The notes under the pieces are model-generated. The model was not told the DNA's origin, ran no database searches, and was given only the letters and a program-made list of their open reading frames with translations. DNA of 16,308 bases. Source: Globomyces pollinis-pini. Its lineage: Eukaryota; Chytridiomycota; Chytridiomycetes; Rhizophydiales; Globomycetaceae. Location of the stretch: the NCBI GenBank assembly GCA_025399215.1, contig MU621450.1, forward strand, positions 1 through 16,308. The letters run 5' to 3'. A program made the translations under genes and the position numbers. Of this stretch, positions 10,349 to 16,308 are shown piece by piece (position 1 is the stretch's first letter; every line of letters begins with the position of its first letter).

Positions 10349-11135
10349 ATGGGAGGAAAATCAAGTAAATTAAGTCAAGAACAATTATCAACTTTAACAA
10401 AAACTACAAGGTAATCTCTTCTTCATTTATTCATTCATTCATCTCTTTAAAATTCAATAACAAAAAAGTTTATGGTTTTTTTAGGTTTACAGAAAAAGAA
10501 TTACAACAGTGGCATAGAGGTTTTATTAAAGATTGTCCTAAAGGTTCTTTACAAAAACAAGATTTCTTGCGTATTTACAAAGACTACTTTCCATTTGGAG
10601 ATTGTATTTGAAATATCTTAATTCAATAGCTTCAAAATATGCTCATTATATTTTCTCTCATATAGGTAACATCATTAGATTTCATCATATAGACGTGGAT
10701 AAAAATGGTGTATTAGATTTCGAAGAATTTATAAAAGTAACATTGATAAATGATTTGATTTTTAGAGTATTGATATCAGTGCAAGAGGTACAATTGAAGA
10801 ACGTTTGAAATGTATGGTTTTTCAAACTTATCTATAAGGGTCTTTTAAATTATTTGATTTGGATGAAGATGGATATATCAGTCAAGCAGAAATGTTGGCA
10901 ATTGTAGATTCAATCTATCGAATGGTAGGTCAAACAAATGATTTACCAGATGATGAAAAAACTCCAACTGATAGAGTGGAAAAAGTATTTCGTTTGATGG
11001 ATTTGGTATGAACATAATTTGTTGTTTATAAATTAGGATCAGGATGGATTATTAAGTCTACAAGAATTTGTAAATGGTGGTCAGTTGGATCCTACCATTC
11101 TTAATTCTTTAAATCTATACTCTGGATTAATTTAA
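10349..11135 (+). CDS. NCS1: Neuronal calcium sensor 1 / frequenin
   Basis: Seven exons (10349-10410, 10485-10603, 10630-10665, 10693-10736, 10766-10811, 10839-11005, 11037-11135) join across introns of 74, 26, 27, 29, 27 and 31 nt. The product has exactly 190 aa, the length of human NCS-1. It starts MGGKSSKL, which fits the N-myristoylation consensus. EF-hand 1 is degenerate, as in the family. The active loops are [12 protein letters not shown] (73-84), [12 protein letters not shown] (109-120) and [12 protein letters not shown] (157-168), at the same residue numbers as in the human protein. W103, split by an intron, is also conserved. Frequenin activates phosphatidylinositol 4-kinase (Pik1) at the Golgi and membranes in response to calcium. 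Unspliced, this gene looks like a string of stops; the joined frame shows it is intact. Confidence 0.95.
10658..10692 (+). repeat. 8-bp direct repeats bounding a 27-nt intron
   Basis: TCATATAG ends the upstream exon of NCS1 (10658-10665) and also ends the intron (10685-10692), with 19 bases between the copies. The layout resembles a target-site duplication or small tandem duplication that made an intron. Chance repetition of an AT-rich splice-site sequence is the alternative. Confidence 0.6.
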
Positions 11136-11149
11136 ACCTCTATACTTGG

Positions 11150-11155
11150 AATAAA
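11150..11155 (+). terminator. Probable polyadenylation signal of NCS1
   Basis: AATAAA begins 15 bases after the NCS1 stop codon. Only 75 bp separate this stop from the end of the convergent gene at 11211, so the 3' ends are tightly packed. Confidence 0.45.
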
Positions 11156-11210
11156 ATTAACTAATACAAAAAAAAAGCAAATTCAATTGAACAGTATTAT
11201 ATTGATGATT

Positions 11211-11627
11211 TTAATTATTTGTTTCCTTGACGATCGCATAGGATTCTGGAGTTAAAAATAAAAATTCAGAATCTCCCACCACATACTCATCAACCGTGAC
11301 TTTCAAAACCCGATTCGAAATAGGATATTGAAATCCACAAAGTTGACTTAAATATCGAGTATTCTTTGGTCCAATGATAGTTGCATAAGGTTGAGTTGAT
11401 GTTGAATCTAAATAGAATTCTACTTGATATCCATCATTAGGATAGACCCATTGAAAGAATTTCAATTCGGTTTTGTTTGGTGGTGATATTTTTTGATTTA
11501 CTACTATATCTTGAAATCCTTGGTGTGCTAAATTGGAACAGTATTTATCAAATTGAAGGGCTCCTTTGATATGTTGGATAGGGTGAGCATAAATGAGAGT
11601 TTGAAAGAGTACAGAGAGAATAAACAT
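11211..11627 (-). CDS. Small secreted protein of unknown family
   Basis: A single exon gives 138 aa if translation starts at MFILSVLFQTLIYAHP. An earlier in-frame ATG at 11672 would add 15 mostly polar residues ahead of this hydrophobic stretch. I choose the later one because it places a signal peptide at the very N-terminus, with likely cleavage near IYA/HP. The mature part has two cysteines (YCSNL and LCGFQ) that could pair, one N-glycosylation site (NKT), and patches of alternating hydrophobic residues suggesting beta structure. I recognise no family. The gene is convergent with NCS1. It may be a lineage-specific secreted or cell-surface protein; no function can be assigned. Confidence 0.6.
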   Translation of the reverse strand: MFILSVLFQTLIYAHPIQHIKGALQFDKYCSNLAHQGFQDIVVNQKISPPNKTELKFFQWVYPNDGYQVEFYLDSTSTQPYATIIGPKNTRYLSQLCGFQYPISNRVLKVTVDEYVVGDSEFLFLTPESYAIVKETNN

Positions 11628-11671
11628 TGGATGAATTGTTGGGTTATGGAATTGTGTTGTTTTTAAATCCA

Positions 11672-11830
11672 AGATGGCGTTCTTGGGGATCGTTTGTGAC
11701 CATCACACCCCCTCTTTGTGGAACCACCTCCCTGTTCTGATCTCCAGCGAGGCAACGGGTTGGATCAGCTAGATCTGGGACCAGTATTATGACTGGATCT
11801 GATTCAGGAACAGACTCGGCTGATCTGGGC
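11672..11830. other. GC-rich patch in AT-rich surroundings
   Basis: About 160 bp are clearly richer in G and C than both flanks. The minus strand is open across it (11832 to 11644, with the motifs DLADPTRCLAG and EVVPQRGGVMV). The plus strand carries the possible spliced gene at 11674-11954. The composition suggests either a fragment of foreign or mobile DNA, or a CpG-type promoter between the divergent flanking starts. Confidence 0.5.
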
Positions 11831-11954
11831 AAGTTTTGTAGAAAATGTCCAATCAGTTACAAACTTATTGCAAGATTACAATAAACAATTAGAAATAGAC
11901 AACCACATACAACTCAAAAAGGTATGTAAAAATGATATTATAAAAATAAATTAA
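11674..11954 (+). CDS. Possible short spliced gene or gene fragment, unknown product
   Basis: A coding-like frame with codon use similar to the neighbours runs from about 11793 to 11921. It encodes EQTRLIWASFVENVQSV and then a helical stretch ending QLKK. It can be joined upstream by a 24-nt intron (11769+15 = 11784-11807, GTATTA to TTCAG) and a 56-nt intron (11692-11747, GTTTGT to CTCCAG) to an ATG at 11674, opening MAFLGI/RGNGLDQLDLGP. Read without a further intron it stops at 11952-11954, overlapping the stop codon of the convergent methyltransferase gene, for about 67 aa. A GTATGT that looks like a splice donor occurs at 11922, but no downstream exon is evident. It may be a small gene, the 5' remnant of a larger one, or a chance frame. 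Confidence 0.3.
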
Positions 11955-13569
11955 CTATGAATTGGTCGATTAATGGTACGCTTGGCAATCCGTAATTTAC
12001 AGTTTTGTGATTTCCAAGGCAAGTCCTCCTCATCTTGATTGGGTGTATCTACCATCAGTATCATTCGAAAAACCTACATATTTTCTTGAATAGGGAAAAA
12101 CTTGCTTTTGATGTTTGATTCCCATCCATTTGAGTAATAGAATGTGTGGGAAAGGTGGTAGAGTTATTGGAATCATAATTCTCATCAAATACTAAAAAGT
12201 GTTAATTGGTGATTACATATACTATCAACATTTTCATCATCCAGATTTGATGGTTTCATTAATCTCAAACTTCTAAGCGAATTTTTTGATTTAAGATTAG
12301 GATTAACCAATTTGATTTCATTTGGAATTCCATGTTGACATGATTTAAAAAATTTCTTGACGATTCGATCTTGAATAGAATGTGGTGTAATAACTAGACA
12401 ATTTGCATTTGGTTTTAGTAAAGACTCTGATCCTATTAATCCTTCATGTAATTGAGATAACTACAGATATTGTTAAATGGAATGAATTACTTCATTGTTG
12501 ATAAACATTCGTAAACTAACTATTAATTTAAATCATCATGTACGCCATGAACCTAAAGAGAATATTAAGCTTATATAGAATACGGTTTAATTGCAGGATG
12601 TGCAAATTTCCTCAACTTTTGTTCCGCTCTACCTTTTCCCTCTGCAAATATTTGTGCTAACTGTATAGTTGTAGTAATTGGAGTCACGTTTCGATGCCTC
12701 TCAATAGCTAAAGCTATTTTTCTTGCTTGCTTTTCTTCTCCATACTAAAGTAAATGAAACAATTGGGAAACCTTGGAGTTAAATTTCAAGTTATAATACC
12801 TTTAAGAATATTTCTGTTAATTGATCCACATTAAATGCTACATGGTAAGAAATCCTGTCAATACTATTCACAAGCGCTTCAGCTGTTAAGGTTCTACCCA
12901 GATCTCCAGTACAATCAAATCTTCCTCGAGACTCCATTCTCATATCTATCCATTAGACTAAATCAAAGAAACCTAAAGGACCCTCTTGACCAAAAGAAAA
13001 TCCTCTATCTGGATTAGACATTTGATGAGTTGATAATCCAACATCAAATATAATTCCATCTAAACATGGTCTATCTATAAATCTATCAGGAAATTGATTT
13101 TGTAAAGTCTGTTTAACAATTTTTTCAACATTTCCAAACTTTATGATGTTAAAATGTACTTTATACCTTTCCTTGAACTGGAAACAATCTACCTCTAACA
13201 CGTTAATAAAATATTAAAAAGAAGTATGATTTGATGGTCATTTTATAGATGAAAAAACATACTTGTAAGAGTGGATATTAGACATTTCTATAGCGTAATC
13301 TATTGAAAAAGGATCATGATCAATTGCGATGACGATACAATTAGGATGATTATCTATGAAATTCAATTTTTTTTAGATTATAATTTACCCAATAATGCTT
13401 TGGTATGACCTCCAGTACCAAACGTAGCATCACAATAAATTGGATTTAATATATTTTTTTGGATTAGATGATTGATTGATTCCTTTAAAAATATAGGATT
13501 TTGATTATGAATTTTTATAGATTGATTTCGATGAATAAATTTTGAAAATTTAAAGAATTTGAATTTCAT
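11951..13569 (-). CDS. METTL15: RsmH/METTL15-type 16S/12S rRNA (cytosine-N4) methyltransferase, probably mitochondrial
   Basis: Twelve exons give 409 aa: 13569-13389, 13353-13263, 13194-13167, 13138-12973, 12945-12865, 12837-12800, 12744-12584, 12552-12544, 12515-12491, 12460-12223, 12191-12078 and 12048-11951. Introns are 35, 68, 28, 27, 27, 55, 31, 28, 30, 31 and 29 nt. Exon 8 is only 9 nt. SAM-binding motif I is CDATFGTGGH (46-55). Other family motifs are GFSFGQEGPLDMRM (146-159), YGEEKQARKIA (196-206), HPAIKPFMALRMFINNE (244-260), ITPHSIQDRIV (284-294) and the C-terminal KLRIAKR. The start MKFKFFKFSKFIHRN is basic with no acidic residue until E30, as in mitochondrial presequences. The enzyme N4-methylates small-subunit rRNA. 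Every junction keeps phase, so the gene looks intact despite its fragmentation. Confidence 0.93.
12544..12552 (-). other. 9-nt microexon of the rRNA methyltransferase gene
   Basis: GTTCATGGC lies between a 31-nt intron (12553-12583) and a 28-nt intron (12516-12543). It completes the P249 codon, encodes F250 and M251 and begins A252. Without it the conserved family block HPA...ALRMFINNE cannot be assembled in one frame. Confidence 0.85.
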
Positions 13570-13634
13570 TGGTAATTCAATTTGGTATTCAAAAACAAAA
13601 AAAAATATGAAAAAAAACCAAAGATGAAGGTTTA

Positions 13635-14119
13635 TTATTTGGATACTTTTGGTTTAAGAACATTAGGATGAATCTATACATGAAAATCATCAATGTTACC
13701 ACTGGTTCACATTTACCAATAGTTTCCAACAATTTTTGAATAACTGTATCCTTATTCTTGGCAAAATCTGCTCCTATTAATTCCAATTGTTTCTTGGTTT
13801 CCACTTGTGCTTGTTTAACAGAATCTCCAGAGTCTCCTGCATACTATCTATTAATATTTTATTATAATATAATTGTTATCATTTAAAAATAGATAGAATT
13901 AAAGAAACAAACCTTTTTTTCATATTCAATAAATTCTTGATTTTTTTGTTGTTTAAGAGCTTCAATTTCTTTTTGAGCTTCTTGACGAGCATCTTTTAAA
14001 CGTTGAACTCGATCTAATATTAAACAAGATAATTTACAAGAACGAGCTTTAGCTACGATTTTAGAAGCTTCCTTTTCAGCTTCTAATAGTGTTTGGATTC
14101 CTTGGTTATTAGATGCCAT
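13635..14119 (-). CDS. VMA10: V-type proton ATPase subunit G
   Basis: Four exons, 14119-14038, 14013-13913, 13843-13700 and 13673-13635, join across introns of 24 nt (14014-14037), 69 nt (13844-13912) and 26 nt (13674-13699) to give 121 aa, close to the family's usual 114-118. The N-terminal block GIQTLLEAEKEASKIVAKAR and the conserved SYRVQRLKDARQEA are clear. The second block appears only when the 24-nt intron is removed. The rest is a charged helix (QKEIEALKQQ, GDSGDSVKQAQVET) ending LLETIGKCEPVIHPN. Subunit G pairs with subunit E to form the peripheral stalk that holds the V1 catalytic head on the vacuolar membrane. The stop lies only 65 bp ahead of the ATG of the methyltransferase gene on the same strand. 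Confidence 0.95.
14014..14037 (-). other. 24-nt intron of VMA10
   Basis: The intron starts GTAAAT, contains a TTTAAT branch-like site and ends TTAG. It is 24 bases long, divisible by three and free of in-frame stops, so an unspliced message would encode a protein with 8 extra residues. Removal restores the strongly conserved ARxYRxQRLKDAR of subunit G, which is the evidence for splicing. Confidence 0.85.
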
Positions 14120-14429
14120 TTAAAAATGATTTGAAAAAATTAACCAGGGAAATATTGATCACACACCATTCAATTTTCTCTCATTAAACGAACAACCTTT
14201 ATTAATAGGGAGTGACTCTATGATTTCTTACTACCTGGAATGGTAAAAATACTAAAATCAAATGATAGAATCATATTAATAGTTTTACACTATCATCAAC
14301 TATAATACTATCTGGAATAATTGGATTTTAATGATACTCAATTCAAGTACTCAAAATGTCAAGGAAATTATATCACTAATTGTATGTTCAAGTACTCAAA
14401 ATATCAATGAAATTATATCACTAATTGTA
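14120..14429. other. Intergenic stretch between the ADP/ATP carrier and VMA10
   Basis: This 310-bp interval contains the VMA10 promoter side and the 3' untranslated region of the carrier gene, both minus strand. Apart from the 45-bp tandem repeat at 14342-14431, I see only AT-rich sequence and no gene. Confidence 0.6.
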
Positions 14430-14431
14430 TT
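14342..14431. repeat. 45-bp tandem duplication at the 3' end of the carrier gene
   Basis: Two head-to-tail copies (14342-14386 and 14387-14431) match at 42 of 45 bases. The second copy runs into the last two bases of the stop codon, so the duplication lies in the 3' untranslated region of the carrier mRNA. Confidence 0.88.
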
Positions 14432-15428
14432 AATTGGCTTTCATATATGCTTGAGCTTCTCCATAAAGAACAAGCACTAAAGCTGCTCCTGCACTACGGA
14501 TAACGTTGGCCCCTGCTCCTTTGAAAAGTGCGGTTGCTCCTTCTTCACGAACAATCTTCTTGAAACAGTCAACTGTTCCTTTGTAAATACGTTGATCCAC
14601 TGGTTTCTCGGATTCCATCATCAAACGACGACGAACTGTATCAAGTGGATATGATGGATATCCTGATACAATTACAGATACTTGAGCAATCAACCATTTG
14701 GATACCAGTCCACGCAGAGTCACTTCATTATCATATGGGTTAAGACCCTTGAAGGTATCATTCAAACCTAATTGGGTACCACGATACATGACAATCCCTG
14801 CAACAGACACTCCAAATCCTTGATAAAGAGACAAAACTCCTTTTGGTCCTTTAGCAGTTTTCAAAATGGCATCACCAATACCATTAAAGGTTTTCTTACC
14901 AGTACCAACATCAGATGCTAGACGCGTTCGAGCATAGTCAAGTGGGTACACAACAGAAAGAGTCAAAGCTCCTCCTAAACCACCAGAGAAAAGATTGACA
15001 CCTAAAAATTGCCAAAATTCGGTTTTAGGGTTGTATTTAGGTAAGGCAGCTTTGATTTGATCCTTTGAAGCAAGATTTAAAGCCTGAGTTGGAAAGTAAC
15101 GAATACAGTTGGCAACGTTACCACGCCAAAAGGCAGCAATACCTTGTTCAGCAGCAACTCTTCGGAAAGCGTTTCCAATCCCAGTATATCTTGGTACTTC
15201 ACCAGAAATGATTTTTGGATTAGCATCCTGAGTTTGGATGATTAATTTAACACGTTCAATTGGTGCTGTGAAAGTTTTGGCAACAACAGCAGAAGTACCA
15301 CCAACCAGAAAATCTTTGGCTAGTTTCTCGGCAAAGTTTGGTTTTTGAGTAGTAGTAGTAGACATTAAGAGGTTAGCTGGACCTAAAGACTTCCAATATT
15401 TATAGAGAATCGGATGTTTCAATGCCAT
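14430..15428 (-). CDS. AAC: Mitochondrial ADP/ATP carrier, divergent
   Basis: A single intronless frame of 332 aa contains three mitochondrial carrier repeats with signatures PIERVK, PLDYAR and PLDTVR. It belongs to the ADP/ATP carriers by CIRYFPTQALN, the RRR(L)MM motif at 266-271 and NVIRSAGAALVLVLYGE near the end. These proteins exchange ADP and ATP across the inner mitochondrial membrane. Oddities: the hallmark RRRMMM reads RRRLMM; the tyrosine ladder (Y186, Y190, Y194 in bovine AAC1) reads Y215, Q219, N223; and repeat two has PLD where typical carriers have SLD. A second possible start, M22 (15365, MSTTTTQKPNF), would give the usual length of about 311 aa. The first ATG adds a 21-residue basic, partly hydrophobic extension. 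The carrier family is certain; transport specificity is less so. Confidence 0.93.
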   Translation of the reverse strand: MALKHPILYKYWKSLGPANLLMSTTTTQKPNFAEKLAKDFLVGGTSAVVAKTFTAPIERVKLIIQTQDANPKIISGEVPRYTGIGNAFRRVAAEQGIAAFWRGNVANCIRYFPTQALNLASKDQIKAALPKYNPKTEFWQFLGVNLFSGGLGGALTLSVVYPLDYARTRLASDVGTGKKTFNGIGDAILKTAKGPKGVLSLYQGFGVSVAGIVMYRGTQLGLNDTFKGLNPYDNEVTLRGLVSKWLIAQVSVIVSGYPSYPLDTVRRRLMMESEKPVDQRIYKGTVDCFKKIVREEGATALFKGAGANVIRSAGAALVLVLYGEAQAYMKAN

Positions 15429-16043
15429 ATGCAGTCAGTGTAACCCAAAAAAGCAATTGGAATTGAGGTGATTTTTGTTGTTTGGATGGTCGAAATGAAT
15501 TTGTCTTTTCAGGGATAGTTCTAGGACTGTGAATGATTGTTTCCTCTTTGTTTTGAGTTGGTTGGCGTTATTTTTGAATTGGTGACTCACCAACTAGCCG
15601 TAAAACACTTCTAGAACAACTGCCTATCTGTGTTGTTCATTAAGCACAATGTGTTACGGGGCCTCTACATCTAGCATTCATTCAAATAACCACTCTAACG
15701 ATGTTAAGGTGGTTGGAGCTTTAATTTAGCTAATACATAGTAAATTTATATTTCTTTAGCATATTCTAATAGTTTTATAATTTGTTTTATTTACATGATT
15801 AGTTTCTCACAACTTTAGGATCATATACGATAGTCTAACAGCAGTGATAATTCACTAAGTATGGTTTAGCTCAGATCAAGTGTAAGGCATCATAGTCCTC
15901 CCATCAATTAGTTGGTGGCCTCATCCCAAAATGATTCATCATGGCTGGTTGAATGACTTAAATTTTTTGGTTTTCCTATGAGTGTGGCTTGATACTATTT
16001 TTTGTCTAATTTCACCTACATTTTATCTTCACATTTTTAGTTC
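15429..16043. other. Divergent intergenic region between the carrier gene and RPL3
   Basis: This 615-bp interval lies between two genes transcribed away from each other and must contain both promoters. An imperfect inverted repeat (CCACTCTAAC near 15692-15701 and GTTAAGGTGG near 15705-15714, 8 of 10 paired) is the only structure noticed. No reading frame or RNA gene is supported. A further 5' untranslated exon of RPL3 could lie here. Confidence 0.5.
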
Positions 16044-16308
16044 ATGGTAAGTTATAAGAGATATCAATCAATCCATCCATCCATTAATCAAACTGTCACT
16101 CATGTCCTTCGTATCCTCTGCAAATTCATTTACAGTTTAATGGAATTTATTAGAAATATCAATACTTCTTTCTATTCAATTATTAACCAATTTTAGTCTC
16201 ACTGCAAATTTGAACAACCAAGACATGGTTCCTTAGGGTTCCTTCCACGTAAGCGTGCTCGCCGTTATCGTGGTAAAGTTAAATCTTTCCCAAGAGACGA
16301 TGCTAGCA
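16044..16308 (+). CDS. RPL3: Ribosomal protein L3 (uL3), 5' part only
   Basis: The first exon is just the ATG at 16044-16046. A 150-nt intron (16047-16196, GTAAGT to TTTTAG) follows, then exon 2 from 16197 to the window edge. The joined start [20 protein letters not shown] is the conserved N-terminus of eukaryotic and archaeal uL3, continuing [17 protein letters not shown]. The protein sits at the 60S subunit near the peptidyl-transferase centre. An intron directly after the start codon is common in fungal ribosomal protein genes. It is the longest intron in the window and contains a short ATCA/ATCC microsatellite (16063-16090). The rest of the gene is outside the window. Confidence 0.95.

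Noticed and set aside
10604..11036. NCS1 as a decayed pseudogene with several stops
   Set aside because: Six short GT-AG introns restore a 190-aa protein whose EF-hand loops and W103 fall on the family's residue numbers.
12835..13017. Plus-strand frame antisense to the methyltransferase gene
   Set aside because: It covers several verified exons and introns of the minus-strand gene and shows no features of its own.
285..16043. tRNA, rRNA or CRISPR elements
   Set aside because: Scanning the gene-free stretches by eye for B-box-like GGTTCRANNC on either strand and for regularly spaced repeats found none. A covariance search would be more sensitive.

Overview
This is nuclear DNA of an AT-rich, intron-dense eukaryote. 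The best guess is a fungus, possibly an early-diverging lineage: it has a Cys3/MetR/Zip1-type bZIP factor, STAS-containing SulP permeases of fungal character, Nsa1, Vma10 and frequenin. I cannot name the genus. The introns are GT-AG and extremely short. Of 29 that I can place by reading frame and protein-family conservation, 23 are 24-35 nt long. Many genes therefore look broken in a six-frame view but become complete, family-length proteins once these introns are removed.

Positions 1-7130 look like a sulfur-uptake neighbourhood, all on the minus strand. It holds a bZIP factor of the type that controls sulfur assimilation (6436-7130), two complete tandem 663-aa SulP anion transporters (3606-5626 and 1352-3374), and the 5' end of a third (1-284). 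The third is nearly identical over most of its visible length to the copy at 3606-5626. This part is gene-poor, with about 1.07, 0.81 and 1.54 kb of apparently non-coding DNA at 285-1351, 5627-6435 and 7131-8672.

Positions 8673-15428 are compact housekeeping DNA. In order: NSA1/WDR74 (60S ribosome assembly, minus); NCS1/frequenin (calcium sensor, plus, exactly 190 aa after removing six introns); a small secreted orphan (minus); a doubtful short spliced gene in a GC-rich patch (plus); an RsmH/METTL15-type rRNA m4C methyltransferase with twelve exons including a 9-nt microexon (minus); V-ATPase subunit G VMA10 with a 24-nt intron (minus); and a divergent mitochondrial ADP/ATP carrier (minus). 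The window ends in the first two exons of ribosomal protein L3 (plus, from 16044).

The main points of interest are the miniature introns (some stopless and divisible by three, one flanked by 8-bp direct repeats), the 9-nt microexon, the permease array with its probable regulator, recent patchy sequence exchange between two permease copies, and an ADP/ATP carrier with changes at normally invariant positions. All joins are read by eye from the DNA; no RNA data or database search was available.
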